Shown: positions 33,187 to 42,487, counted from the stretch's first letter. The stretch: 64,000 nucleotides of DNA from Nitrospira lenta (GCA_945865525.1 CAMBDY010000003.1:53829-117828); one strand, 5' to 3'. The notes: generated by a model not told the origin, from the letters alone. A program made the numbers and translations.

Positions 33187-35032
33187 TGGAGTACTGAAAG
33201 GTCGGCTTCGCCCCGATCGCCTGAGCCAATACTCCACGCCGTTTGAGCTCCTCAAGAATCTGGCGAGTGGCCTCATCGAAGTCCGTCGGGCCCGATAGCA
33301 CGATATCCGTATTGGGTGGGGCTTCTTCTGGTGCCTTGCTCATGTGGATGGCAATGACCGGAACTGGATGGACAAGCGTCCTGATCGCCTGCGCCGCCTC
33401 ACTATAGGCCAAACCGAATGGATTGGTCGTTGAGATGACAATCAGCCCTGTATCAACCAACAGCCTCGCTACCTCGCCATAACGACGAGCCATCTCTGCC
33501 GCCTGGCCTCGTTCCCCCTCGGAGAGGTCCGCATCGAGTCCACGGCGGAGGTTCCCCCCGTCAAGCAGGTAGGCATGCCGTCCATCCGCCACAAGCCTCG
33601 CTTCGATTTTCTTGGCCAGAAATGACTTCCCTGCATGCCGGCCCCCTGTCACCAATACGATGGCGGCACGGTGGCCATATTGCTGCGCGCGATCCTCGAC
33701 ACCAACCTCCCCCTTTACCCAGGCAAAATCACGCTGTCTCGCCTCTTCACGGAGAAACTCCTGATCGTCATGAACCAGTTCCGTCACGATACCGCCACCG
33801 GCAATATCATATTCATCCACCAGAACGAATCGGCCTGTCGCCTCAAACGAGACAGAAAGGTCGAAAGCAACTGGCACTTTGGCTCGAATCGTTAACTCCG
33901 CGACCTGATTCCGGTTCACCACATTACTACCTTGCTGCTGGGCCAGATCCATCGTGTCGATGATTCGGTGAATCGCCGCGACCTCACAGTCCACTTCCTT
34001 CGTCGCCACTCTGAGCTGATAGCGCCGCCCCCGTTCCAGCGGCTTCCGGCCCAGCCAGAACACATTGGCCCGAAAGGCCGTCGATACCAGCGGGAGTTGC
34101 TCTTGATGCGAGGCGACCTCGCCCCGTTCGACAAAGATCTGTTCATCTAGGGTGATACCAACCGTCTGGCCTGCATGGCCCTCTACCGGCAGAGGCTCAA
34201 CGTTGAAGGCTTCAATGGATTTGACCGTCGCCCGCTTATTAGATGGCGAGAAGACCAGAGAATCTCCGACCTTCACTCGCCCAGCAGTCACGCGGCCAGC
34301 GATGATGCGACGGGCGTCGAACTTATACACGTCCTGAACCGGCATACGAAGTGGCTGCTCGGATCGTCCAGGTTCCTTCTTGAACGCGCCGAGCGAATCC
34401 AGCACGGTTGGGCCCTTGTACCAGAGCATCTGCTCGCTTCGGTTGGCGATATTATCTCCAAGCTTGGCACTAACCGGGATGATCTGCTGGGGCACCGCCT
34501 TGAACTGGCCAAGGAACTCCCGATATTCCTTTTCGATCCCGTCGAACACATCCTGCCGGTAACCGACGAGATCCATCTTGTTCACGACAACGGCAAACTG
34601 ACGCACGCCCAAAAGTGACAAGAGATAGCCGTGCTTCTTGGACTGTTCCTTCACGCCCTCCAAGGCATCGATCAAGAGCAAGGCCCCTTCAGCCCGCGCC
34701 GCCCCAGAAATCATGTTCTTGAGAAATTCCTTGTGGCCCGGCGCATCGATGATGATGTATTGTCGGCCTTTCCAGGCGAAGAAAGTGCGCGCCGTATCGA
34801 TGGTGATGCCCTGCTCCTGCTCTTCGAGGAACGCATCGAACAGAAAGGCGTACTCGAACTCTTTCCCCTGCTGACGGCAGATAGCCTGAACCTTTTCAAT
34901 CTTCCCGTCCGGCAAAGAGCCCGTATCGGCATAAAGCCGCCCCAGCAAAGTAGACTTGCCATGGTCCACATGCCCGACAATGACGATATTCAGATTGTCA
35001 GATGCCTTCATAGTAATCTCGGTCATTTTCAT
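33182..35032 (-). CDS. Sulfate adenylyltransferase subunit 1 fused to a degenerate adenylylsulfate kinase (CysN/CysC)
   Basis: 616 residues. Residues 1-430 are the GTPase CysN, with [12 protein letters not shown] at 20-31, [19 protein letters not shown] and EF-Tu-like domains; this drives PAPS/APS formation with CysD. Residues about 450-600 form an APS kinase-like domain, but its expected motifs are altered: P-loop [10 protein letters not shown] instead of [18 protein letters not shown] instead of the usual DGDNVRHGL, and no clear ENIRR segment, so kinase activity is doubtful. Because this genome carries an APS-reducing CysH nearby, PAPS would not be required. The domain could be regulatory or structural. 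Confidence 0.9.
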   Translation of the reverse strand: MKMTEITMKASDNLNIVIVGHVDHGKSTLLGRLYADTGSLPDGKIEKVQAICRQQGKEFEYAFLFDAFLEEQEQGITIDTARTFFAWKGRQYIIIDAPGHKEFLKNMISGAARAEGALLLIDALEGVKEQSKKHGYLLSLLGVRQFAVVVNKMDLVGYRQDVFDGIEKEYREFLGQFKAVPQQIIPVSAKLGDNIANRSEQMLWYKGPTVLDSLGAFKKEPGRSEQPLRMPVQDVYKFDARRIIAGRVTAGRVKVGDSLVFSPSNKRATVKSIEAFNVEPLPVEGHAGQTVGITLDEQIFVERGEVASHQEQLPLVSTAFRANVFWLGRKPLERGRRYQLRVATKEVDCEVAAIHRIIDTMDLAQQQGSNVVNRNQVAELTIRAKVPVAFDLSVSFEATGRFVLVDEYDIAGGGIVTELVHDDQEFLREEARQRDFAWVKGEVGVEDRAQQYGHRAAIVLVTGGRHAGKSFLAKKIEARLVADGRHAYLLDGGNLRRGLDADLSEGERGQAAEMARRYGEVARLLVDTGLIVISTTNPFGLAYSEAAQAIRTLVHPVPVIAIHMSKAPEEAPPNTDIVLSGPTDFDEATRQILEELKRRGVLAQAIGAKPTFQYSI

Positions 35033-35037
35033 ACTCC

Positions 35038-35155
35038 AGAATGTTCAAATAGGCAGTCCAACAGGGCCGCAGGGGAGGGAAAACCCTAGTCCAGTGTACG
35101 TTGAGGATTTCCCCGACCTGCGAACGAAGCTGGATGCCTATTTCAATATTCTACC
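35038..35155. repeat. Dispersed intergenic repeat, copy B (~118 bp)
   Basis: Left end agaatgttcaaataggc, right end gcctatttcaatattctacc, aligning along most of its length with copy A (shared blocks GTACGTTGAGGATTT / GTACATTGAGGGTTT and GAACGAAG). The terminal inverted repeats match the family pattern with A/T changes. It ends two bases before the cysD stop codon. Confidence 0.7.
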
Positions 35156-35156
35156 G

Positions 35157-35954
35157 TTACATGTAGCCGTCTTTGCGTAGCAACTCCATCCCCCGCCCCT
35201 CATCCTGCGCGCGGCCCGACCGCTCCGCCGTCGTGGTATGCCGCAACTCATTGATAATGTCGTCCACGGACTTCGCCGTCGATTGGATCGGCGTGGTACA
35301 GGGCGCGCAACCGAGGCTGCGATAACGGGTTCCCTCCCCCTTGTCGAGATACAGGTCGATAAAGGGAATATTCTCAGCTTTGATGTATTCCCAAATATTG
35401 ATTTCCGTCCAATCCAGCAGGGGATGGATCCGGATGTGGGTTCCCGGAGGAAAAGTTGTCTTAAATTGATCCCAAAGTTCTGGTGGCTGATCGCGGAAGT
35501 CCCAATCCCCATGTTTGTCGCGCGGCGAAAAATACCGTTCCTTCGCTCTCGTTCCTTCCTCGTCGGCTCTCACGCCGAGGATGATACCCGTATAGCCCTT
35601 TTGCTCGATCAGCTGCTTAAGCCCGTTAGTCTTCAAGGCCGTGCAACAGGTGACTCGGCCCATCGAAGAATTCATCCCGGCCGCCAGTGCTTCTTTATTT
35701 TGCCCCACGACCAATTGGAGGCCCCACTCACGAGCCACGCGATCACGATATTCGATCATGGCGGGAATTTTAAAGCTCGTATCGACGTGCAGCAACGGGA
35801 ATGGGACATGGCCGAAAAAAGCTTTTCGTGCCAGCCACAACAGCACGGTTGAATCTTTCCCCATCGACCACAGCATGGCGAGGTTGTCGAAATGCTTGTA
35901 GGCTTCCCGGAGGATGTAGACACTCTGGTCTTCTAATTGGCGAAGGTGTTGCAC
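35157..35954 (-). CDS. cysD: Sulfate adenylyltransferase subunit 2 (CysD)
   Basis: The PP-loop subunit that forms APS from ATP and sulfate with CysN GTPase help. The [17 protein letters not shown] loop is near residue 30, followed by [17 protein letters not shown] and the SYGCRPCT-type metal segment replaced here by [10 protein letters not shown], and [10 protein letters not shown] near the C-terminus. 265 residues, slightly short but complete. It is next to cysNC on the same strand, with repeat copy B in between. Confidence 0.93.
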   Translation of the reverse strand: MQHLRQLEDQSVYILREAYKHFDNLAMLWSMGKDSTVLLWLARKAFFGHVPFPLLHVDTSFKIPAMIEYRDRVAREWGLQLVVGQNKEALAAGMNSSMGRVTCCTALKTNGLKQLIEQKGYTGIILGVRADEEGTRAKERYFSPRDKHGDWDFRDQPPELWDQFKTTFPPGTHIRIHPLLDWTEINIWEYIKAENIPFIDLYLDKGEGTRYRSLGCAPCTTPIQSTAKSVDDIINELRHTTTAERSGRAQDEGRGMELLRKDGYM

Positions 35955-35975
35955 GGACTCGATCCTCTCCTCTGG

Positions 35976-37037
35976 TCAATGGGTTCGACGGGTGACGCTG
36001 GTGCCCACCGGCTCTTGAATCAGTTCCTCTAACTTCGAAGCCGCCGCCCCCTCTTCGAGGGCTCGACGGGCCAGCGGGATACAGGCCGCCCATGTCGCCC
36101 CTTTGCCTGCTGCGTACAGAATCAGTGCTGCGTTCATCAGCACCCAGTTGCAGGCCCCTCCCGGCATTTGGTTGTAGAGAATCCGCCGGAGCAGATCCGC
36201 TTCCTTATCCCGCTGGTCCGATGGAAAGCCAGCCATGTCACGTGGCATGCCCAACGGCAATCCAACATCTTTCGACGCGAATGACAAAGGCGTAATCCGC
36301 TCATCCCGCAATTCCAGCACTCGGGTGAGGGCGACAATCGAGAGCTCCGGATCGCCCTCCACGCCGCTGACCACCAGAGCCCTTGGACAGGCCAGCATCC
36401 GCAACACTTCGGCAGTCTTCTCAAAGTGGGGAGGATGGGACAAGCCGACAATCTGGGACAAGGCGCGAGCCGGGTTCAACAACCTAGCAATCGGATGAAA
36501 GACGTTCCGCGCCCCCAACTCTTGGCGCATCTCCAAAAACTGATAAACCGGAGGATGGTAGAGAGCAATATCGAGATAGGCGAATCCATGTTTTGTCACC
36601 GTCTCTGCCACCCCGCTTGAACTCATATCAATCGGCAACCCCAAAGCCTTGAGCACCCCGGCGTTCCCTGAGCGACCGGGAATCCCGTCGTACCCATGCA
36701 TCAAGACCGATGCACCAGCCGAGGCCGCAACGATGGCGGCAGCCGCTAGGGCGTGGAAGGTTTCCTGTTTTCCCGCATAGCTCGGCAGATCGACGACCCC
36801 GAGCTCGCGCGGAATTGGTACAGCCGCTACATAGGAGCGCGCTGTCGCCGTCATCGCCGCTAATTCCGTCACAGACTCCATCTTAATCCGCATGGCCATG
36901 AGGAAAGCCCCCGCCTGAGCCGGCGTCGCCTCTCCTTCAATGAGAGCCTTCATCGCCCGCTTCGCTTCGTCCCAGGTGAGGTCCTTAGCAGCCCTTGGGC
37001 CCTTGGCAATTTTCGCAATAAATTCTTGCATCGACAT
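35976..37037 (-). CDS. Anthranilate phosphoribosyltransferase-like protein (TrpD2 family)
   Basis: A 353-residue TrpD homologue in the middle of the sulfate operon. Canonical anthranilate phosphoribosyltransferases use KHGNRSVSSxxGxADVLEALG; here the corresponding segment is MHGYDGIPGRSGNAGVLKALG, with the essential Lys and Asn/Ser residues changed, so PRPP and anthranilate binding are doubtful. An N-terminal helical region (residues 1-60) and the rest of the fold align. TrpD2-type paralogues of unknown function occur near sulfur and DNA genes in several bacteria. Overlaps the cysH stop region by one base, so translationally coupled. Confidence 0.8.
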   Translation of the reverse strand: MSMQEFIAKIAKGPRAAKDLTWDEAKRAMKALIEGEATPAQAGAFLMAMRIKMESVTELAAMTATARSYVAAVPIPRELGVVDLPSYAGKQETFHALAAAAIVAASAGASVLMHGYDGIPGRSGNAGVLKALGLPIDMSSSGVAETVTKHGFAYLDIALYHPPVYQFLEMRQELGARNVFHPIARLLNPARALSQIVGLSHPPHFEKTAEVLRMLACPRALVVSGVEGDPELSIVALTRVLELRDERITPLSFASKDVGLPLGMPRDMAGFPSDQRDKEADLLRRILYNQMPGGACNWVLMNAALILYAAGKGATWAACIPLARRALEEGAAASKLEELIQEPVGTSVTRRTH

Positions 37038-37777
37038 TACGAGGCCTTATGTAACCCACACTCCGTCTTGGTGAAATTCTTCCATCGTCCCGCGCGAGGG
37101 TCATCGCCGAGATTCACTGGGCTTGTGCAATAGGTGCAGCCGATACTGGGATAGCTGCGGTCATGCAATTCGTTGTAGGGCACTTCGTGGACACGAATGT
37201 AGGTCCAGACATCCTCCCACGTCCAGGCCGCGAGCGGGTTCACTTTGGCCAGCTGAAACTTCTGGTCCCATTCGATCAGCTTCGCATTGGCTCTCGTGGA
37301 AGACTGGTCTCGCCTGATCCCGGTGATCCAGGCGTCAAATCCCTTGAGCACGCGGATGAGGGGCTCCACTTTGCGCAGCTCGCAACATTGATCTGGATGG
37401 CGCGTCCAAAGCGCCTCCCCATGCTGAGCCGCCTGCCGTTCTGGCGTCAGCAGCGACTTCATCTGAATGACCTGCTGCGGTTGCAACCTATAATGCGCGA
37501 TCACGCGGTCGCGCAAGGCATAGGTCTCAGGAAAGAAAAACTCCGTATCGAGATAAAACAGCGGCACGGAGGGATTGATGCGGTGAACCATATCCAAGAG
37601 GACCACATCCTCCGCGCCAAAACTACATGCCAGCACGATCTTTGGTCCATAGCGCTCGATCGAAGCCGCCAACACTTCTTGCGGCTGCTTCCCCTCGAAC
37701 GACACGCCCCACGCTGCAAGTTCTTGGGCGGCAATTGGATGTTCTCTATTCTCCACGTAGCCCCTCACCCTCTGCAT
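37037..37777 (-). CDS. cysH: Adenylyl-sulfate (APS) reductase, thioredoxin-dependent
   Basis: Reduces APS to sulfite using thioredoxin. The [4Fe-4S]-ligating pair Cys131-Cys132 in CCELRKVEPL, the CTYC pair at 214-217 and the catalytic Cys240 in ECGLH near the C-terminus define the Fe-S APS-reductase type rather than the PAPS-specific enzyme. 246 residues, normal. With the altered APS kinase domain next door, the pathway here is APS -> sulfite -> sulfide. Confidence 0.92.
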   Translation of the reverse strand: MQRVRGYVENREHPIAAQELAAWGVSFEGKQPQEVLAASIERYGPKIVLACSFGAEDVVLLDMVHRINPSVPLFYLDTEFFFPETYALRDRVIAHYRLQPQQVIQMKSLLTPERQAAQHGEALWTRHPDQCCELRKVEPLIRVLKGFDAWITGIRRDQSSTRANAKLIEWDQKFQLAKVNPLAAWTWEDVWTYIRVHEVPYNELHDRSYPSIGCTYCTSPVNLGDDPRAGRWKNFTKTECGLHKAS

Positions 37778-37865
37778 CTTTTCATCAAGAGAGGCGCCGA
37801 GGTTCGTCCATTACGCCCATCGATGGCGCTCTAGGAGGACAGATCGACCCTGGCACCCCTCCTGC

Positions 37866-40361
37866 TCACTCGACTTTTTCGACCACAATCCGATAATGGA
37901 GTGCTTCTGCTTCGAGGGGTTCCTGTAGCAGCAACTTATGCCCGTCGTTCTTCAAACTAAGCGGTACATTCTTGATGGGTTCACCCGAGTCCAGCCAGAC
38001 TTCCAACTGCGCCCCCACATCCATCATCTCCAGCTTCAGCTTGGTCTTGACGTAATTCATCGGACACGCCACCCCGCGCAAATCGTACACCGGCGCGCCG
38101 GACGAGGCAGACGCTGCGACCGCAGTACCCGGCGCCTTCACCGGCTGTACGCTAGCCGCGACTTCCGCCGCTGCACCCACCGCCGCCAATTTCAGATCTT
38201 TGCCCATCTGCTCCGTGGCCGCACGACAGGCATCGACGAAGCCCTTGGCAAAGACCATCTTTTCGCAAGCCGACTCACCCGTCGTCTCCTTGGGCCCTAA
38301 ATCGCCGACTCGCTTTCGCAAATCCCGATAGATCGTCGGGACGATACCATTTTGGGCAATTCGGCTGTCGAACTCCGTAAAGGTTTCCGCATCGGTCGAG
38401 GGCTCTAGTCCTTCCGTGACCAGCAACGCCTTGGCCGCGGACAGCACCGCGCGATAGGACTTGTTCACCGAGACGGAATACTGGTGATTATCCACGAGGA
38501 GCTTTGCTTGATAAAGCTCTTGGTCCGCTTCGAGAATGCCGTTCTCAATCATTTCAAGGGCGCCGCCGGCGCACTCGCCCGGGCCGAGATCCTCCAGCAC
38601 GAACTCCGCTTCGCCTTCCCAGTCGTAGTAGAATGTGGGGTCCTCTTGAAAAGAGGGCACCATGGTATAGGGAATCAGCTCATCCTTGAGCTTGATCTTG
38701 CCGGCACGATCCACAAAAGCCGGCAGTCGTTCGCCCGCAAGTCGGTCTCGCCGATAGACGGCAATTAAATGCGTGATCGCAGCAGACACGCTCTTGGCCG
38801 GCAACTTAACGACTAGCTGTCCGATCTTCGCCGCCCCGTCGACCCTTCCGCCTACATGCAATTCATAAAAAGGCGCGACGTGCGCGCCAATACGTTTCCC
38901 CACTCCGTGCAACCCGATCGTAGCGATATGGTGCTGGGCGCAGGAATTGTGGCAGCCGCTGATCTTAACGGTGACATCGCTCAAATCCTCCGGCACCTGC
39001 CCTGCCGGAAAGACCTCCGCCAAAGCCCGTGCAAGTCCCTTAGAAGACGTGATCCCCAAACCGCACGTATCAGTGCCGGGGCAGGCAATAATATCTTCGA
39101 CCAATTCAGCACCGGGATCGGCCAACCCTTGTGAGGCAAGATCTTCGTAAAGGTCGGCAATGCGGGACTCCGGCACCCATCGAATGACCATATTCTGATT
39201 GATCGTCGTCCTGATATTGCCATTAGAGTAGCGCTCCGCCAGATCGGCAATATGCAGCATCTGCTCCGCCGTGAGATCGCCCATAAACAACTTGCTCACG
39301 GCTGCGACGTAGCCCTCTTGCTTCTGACGCACCACGTTGGTGCGTCGCCACATGTCGAACGGGGTCTCCGCTGGCGCCCCATTGGTATGGCCGTTAGTCT
39401 GTCCAGCCGCCCGCTTCGCTCCATTGGCGGCAGTCGGCATGATGAGGGGGATAGGCTCATCCGGATGGGAGAGTAGCTTTATCGGCTCATGGGTCGGGCG
39501 GTCATGCCCCATCGACACATAGGCCTCTTCCCAACGACGCTTGAACTCCTCGAAGCCCAGCTTTTCGATCACGAACTTCATGCGGGCCTTGGTGCGATTC
39601 TTTCGATTGCCTAGGGTATCGAAAACCCGAATCACGGCTTCGATGCTTGGAATGAGCTCGTCCATCGGCGTGAATTCACGAAGGACTTGGGCCAGCCTGG
39701 GAGCCGACCCGAGTCCGCCTCCTGCGACCATGCGAAAGCCAATTACTCCATCTGCGCGCTTGGCGGCAAGGAGTCCAACATCGTGAATCGGCGTCAGGGC
39801 GCAGTCCTGCTTGCAGCCGGAGAAAGCAATTTTAAATTTACGGGGCAGGCTCTGATTGAGCGGATTCCGCAAAAGATGGAGCGCGACGGTTTTGGCATAG
39901 GGCGTCACGTCGAATACTTCACCCTGACAGATACCGGCCAGGTGACAGGCCGTCACATTGCGGACCGTATTGGCGCAGGCCTCTCGAGTAGTCAGTCCGA
40001 CTTCCGCCAGCCCGCGCATGATGGCCGGTACATCCTGCAACTCGACAAAATGCAGCTGAATATCCTGGCGCGTGGTCACATGCCCAACCCCTGTGGCATA
40101 GCGCTCGGTCAATTCCGCCACCCTACGAAGCTGATTGGCCGTCATGCCACCGAAGGGGATCTTGATACGGACCATCTGAACGCCCGCTTGCCGTTGCCCG
40201 TAAATACCGTACTGGAGACGGAACGGCCTGAACAGATCGCTCGACACGTCGCCAGACGCCAAACGCAACGCCTCGGCCTCAAAGGTCTCAATCTCCTCGG
40301 CAATGGCAGGAGAAATAGGCTCGGTCTTGACTGGAACAATACTCAATGGTGTGCGACTCAT
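37866..40361 (-). CDS. Siroheme sulfite/nitrite reductase with C-terminal TusA-like domain
   Basis: 831 residues in three parts. Residues 1-560 are two half-domains of the siroheme reductase fold; the second half carries the haem/cluster Cys residues CPGTDTC (427 and 433) and SGCHNSC (470 and 474), and the first half has a similar C-x5-C (139, 145) and C-x3-C (183, 187). Residues about 590-740 are a helical segment of unknown type. Residues from about 757 form a TusA-like domain (GVACPMNYVKTKLKLEMM), a small sulfur-carrier-like module. In this context the natural substrate is sulfite, but nitrite reduction is possible; the fusion of a reductase and a TusA domain in one chain is unusual. Confidence 0.88.
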   Translation of the reverse strand: MSRTPLSIVPVKTEPISPAIAEEIETFEAEALRLASGDVSSDLFRPFRLQYGIYGQRQAGVQMVRIKIPFGGMTANQLRRVAELTERYATGVGHVTTRQDIQLHFVELQDVPAIMRGLAEVGLTTREACANTVRNVTACHLAGICQGEVFDVTPYAKTVALHLLRNPLNQSLPRKFKIAFSGCKQDCALTPIHDVGLLAAKRADGVIGFRMVAGGGLGSAPRLAQVLREFTPMDELIPSIEAVIRVFDTLGNRKNRTKARMKFVIEKLGFEEFKRRWEEAYVSMGHDRPTHEPIKLLSHPDEPIPLIMPTAANGAKRAAGQTNGHTNGAPAETPFDMWRRTNVVRQKQEGYVAAVSKLFMGDLTAEQMLHIADLAERYSNGNIRTTINQNMVIRWVPESRIADLYEDLASQGLADPGAELVEDIIACPGTDTCGLGITSSKGLARALAEVFPAGQVPEDLSDVTVKISGCHNSCAQHHIATIGLHGVGKRIGAHVAPFYELHVGGRVDGAAKIGQLVVKLPAKSVSAAITHLIAVYRRDRLAGERLPAFVDRAGKIKLKDELIPYTMVPSFQEDPTFYYDWEGEAEFVLEDLGPGECAGGALEMIENGILEADQELYQAKLLVDNHQYSVSVNKSYRAVLSAAKALLVTEGLEPSTDAETFTEFDSRIAQNGIVPTIYRDLRKRVGDLGPKETTGESACEKMVFAKGFVDACRAATEQMGKDLKLAAVGAAAEVAASVQPVKAPGTAVAASASSGAPVYDLRGVACPMNYVKTKLKLEMMDVGAQLEVWLDSGEPIKNVPLSLKNDGHKLLLQEPLEAEALHYRIVVEKVE

Positions 40362-40451
40362 AGTGACCCCTATGCCGACGGCTGAAAAATCAGGCGGAAA
40401 AGAACACTATCGCTAAAATGGCCCATCCGGTATGGAGACATCAATAACCTC

Positions 40452-40600
40452 GGATGCTGAAAAAAGCCGTCCTCTTTGTCTGTCGTTCGTGAAACGGCGG
40501 TTGTATCGCATCACCACTGCGGAAGTGGACTTTTCGCAAGAGGCAATTCTCGCTTCAGCGGCTTTCAGCACGCCGCTGGCGGTCTTCTTCCGCATCCTAC
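40452..40600. repeat. Dispersed intergenic repeat, copy C (~150 bp)
   Basis: Left end cggatgctgaaaaaagccg and right end tggcggtcttcttccgcatcctac, an imperfect inverted pair with a longer interior than copies A and B. It lies between the sulfite reductase gene and the Rrf2 gene on the minus strand. Confidence 0.65.
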
Positions 40601-41049
40601 TAAATGTGGTACATCAACGACCGCTCCTGCTCGAGCACGCGTTGCTGCCCCGCTAATTCTTCTACGCTGATGGCTTCAAGCACGTGACGCTCCGCTTGAT
40701 GGACCCGCTCCCACATCTTTCCGAGCAGCAGATCCGGCTTACTGAGACGTCGTGCTTCCGTCCGCACGGCCCCGCCGATCGGAGGTGCAAGTGGCCCCTC
40801 GAGCGCCTCAAGGATCTCGACAACCGAAACCTCAGATGGTTTCTTTAACAACACGTAGCCCCCCTGCGCGCCTCGAAGGCTCGAGACAAGACCGGCCTTC
40901 TTCATGCCATGAAGCACCTGTTCAAGGAAGCGAGCAGGAATCGCTTGCCGGCGCGCAATCGATTTCGCCTGCACTGGCGCAGACCCAGAATGCAACGCTA
41001 GGTCAACAGCCGCCATAATTCCGTACGTTGCTCTCAGAGAAACCTTCAT
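40600..41049 (-). CDS. Rrf2-family transcription regulator (cysteine-type, no cluster ligands)
   Basis: 149 residues with the Rrf2 winged helix (LRATYGIMAAVDLALH, LRGAQGGYVL). The three Cys residues that IscR and related sensors use to bind a Fe-S cluster are absent: the protein contains no Cys at all. It resembles CymR-type regulators that act with cysteine metabolism genes, which fits its position between the sulfite reductase and the rest of the cys operon. An inverted repeat just upstream of its start may be its operator. Confidence 0.85.
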   Translation of the reverse strand: MKVSLRATYGIMAAVDLALHSGSAPVQAKSIARRQAIPARFLEQVLHGMKKAGLVSSLRGAQGGYVLLKKPSEVSVVEILEALEGPLAPPIGGAVRTEARRLSKPDLLLGKMWERVHQAERHVLEAISVEELAGQQRVLEQERSLMYHI

Positions 41050-41057
41050 ATATGAGT

Positions 41058-41071
41058 ATTCCGGTAGGAAT
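41058..41071. promoter_or_regulatory. Candidate Rrf2 operator (inverted repeat)
   Basis: Interrupted palindrome attcc-ggta-ggaat, 10-22 bases upstream of the Rrf2 start, AT-rich on both sides. This is the size and symmetry expected for an Rrf2/CymR dimer site, but no second copy is evident at the cys genes, so autoregulation is the most defensible reading. Confidence 0.45.
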
Positions 41072-41417
41072 TAAACTTTTCGTGCCCTTTATACTCCCAA
41101 AAAGACGCGCCTGTCAAGTCATCCCCCAGGTGGTCCGCGGGCGTAACATCTAAATATTGCGCTTACTGATCAAGAAAGAGACAGGCGAAAAATGACGGCT
41201 CCCTCCTCCCTTGCCCCTCACATGTAACCGCAGAGGGAGAAAAATTCAGCTCACCAAACAAATGACTGAGGACACGTCGCTCGCCTTCATTCCGGAACAG
41301 TACTCATCCTGCAACAAATACTGCCCTACGGCTGCGCCTCAATCAGCACGCACGTCGTCGCTCCATTTTCTGCATTGACATCAGATAAGGCTCCACGCAA
41401 TACTCCACCAACATTAA
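41072..41417. other. Intergenic region, no supported gene
   Basis: About 350 bases between the divergent Rrf2 and Fis-type genes. No repeat, tRNA or terminator seen; no credible small ORF. Contains the upstream portion of the Fis-type frame whose start is uncertain. Confidence 0.45.
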
Positions 41418-42032
41418 TTGCTTCTAACGAACATGTTCATACCCCCTATCAATTGGTGCGGCTTCAGTCTGCTGTTGCTCAGTGGCGACCTAGACATCCA
41501 GAGTAAGGTCAAGCACACATTCATAAATGCGTCCGTCACGATCGCGAAAAACGTGGCCGCGCTACCCCAAAATACCGCACGACGCACATTTAATGCCGTC
41601 ATCATTGAATCGACACCGAACTCACTTAATGGGGCGGCGTCTCTCGCGTCCAACGTCGATCTCACGGATGCACTGGTGATCACCGGGTCGCGAACCGTGC
41701 TGAAGCGCGCCTCCAAGTTCATGCACATGATCGCGGGCATGGAAACAGCGGGCGGGAGCGAGACAAGTACCCTCTCGCTTGAGGACTATCTTGAATGGAA
41801 GATGGGAGATTTCGTGAAGGGGACGAAGAACGGCTCGGGCCGAAACCTTCACCCCATGGTCATCAGCGCCATTGAGCGCCCCTTGATTACCAAAGCGCTT
41901 CAGGCAACTAACGGGAACCAGATCCAAGCAGCAGAACTGCTGGGGTTGAATCGGAACACCCTCAGGAAAAAGATCAAGGACTTGCAGATTCCCCTCAAAC
42001 AGAAACGGCAGGTGCGGACGCGGACGGTGTAG
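41418..42032 (+). CDS. Fis-type DNA-binding protein (C-terminal Fis domain), 204 aa
   Basis: The last about 60 residues are a Fis/NtrC-type helix-turn-helix: HPMVISAIERPLITKALQATNGNQIQAAELLGLNRNTLRKKIKDL, with the highly characteristic NRNTLRKKI. The preceding 60 residues (SLEDYLEWKMGDFVKG) look like the usual linker of small Fis-only regulators. The N-terminal 100 residues are poorly conserved and no ribosome binding site is clear, so the true start may be near ATG 41721 or 41739. No receiver or sigma-54 ATPase domain is present, so it is a free-standing nucleoid/Fis protein. Near an HU gene, suggesting a nucleoid cluster. Confidence 0.75.
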   Translation: MLLTNMFIPPINWCGFSLLLLSGDLDIQSKVKHTFINASVTIAKNVAALPQNTARRTFNAVIIESTPNSLNGAASLASNVDLTDALVITGSRTVLKRASKFMHMIAGMETAGGSETSTLSLEDYLEWKMGDFVKGTKNGSGRNLHPMVISAIERPLITKALQATNGNQIQAAELLGLNRNTLRKKIKDLQIPLKQKRQVRTRTV

Positions 42033-42130
42033 CAACCTCCGGTGCCAGCGCCCAAGCGGATTCACGAATAGACCAGATCAACGTCGGCACACGAAGTCGC
42101 GTAATTCAACCCATCAACAGGAGGGATACG

Positions 42131-42403
42131 ATGACAAAAGCAGAACTGATCGCAAAGATGGCGGCATCCGCTGGTATCACCAAGGCCGCAGCAGGTAGAG
42201 CGCTACGGGCCTTCACCGGCGCAGTGACCACATCTCTGAAGAAGGGCCAACGCGTCTCCTTGGTGAATTTTGGCACGTTTACGGTCGCCAAGCGGAAAGC
42301 CCGACTCGGGCGCAATCCTAGAACTGGGCAGCCATTGCGCATTCCCGCTACCAAAGTTGCGAAGTTCTCGGCAGGGAAAATCCTGAAGTCAGCTGTCAAA
42401 TAA
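42131..42403 (+). CDS. DNA-binding protein HU
   Basis: 90 residues with the HU signature GTFTVAKRKARLGRNPRTGQPLRIPATK. GAGGGATACG precedes the ATG. HU is a general nucleoid-bending protein, here in addition to the IHF-type gene at 17374. Followed by a terminator and then tRNA-Val. Confidence 0.92.
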   Translation: MTKAELIAKMAASAGITKAAAGRALRAFTGAVTTSLKKGQRVSLVNFGTFTVAKRKARLGRNPRTGQPLRIPATKVAKFSAGKILKSAVK

Positions 42404-42446
42404 TTCTAGCGATCGGCTACGGTAGTATCGGCAAACAGGAGAGGCG

Positions 42447-42487
42447 GCGGCGTACTCCACCTTTGTGGTACGCCCTCCTCTCTTTTT
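42447..42487 (+). terminator. Rho-independent terminator after HU
   Basis: Stem ggcgtactccac / gtggtacgcc with internal mismatches, followed by a T-rich stretch (TCTTTTT). Well placed after the HU stop codon. Confidence 0.75.
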
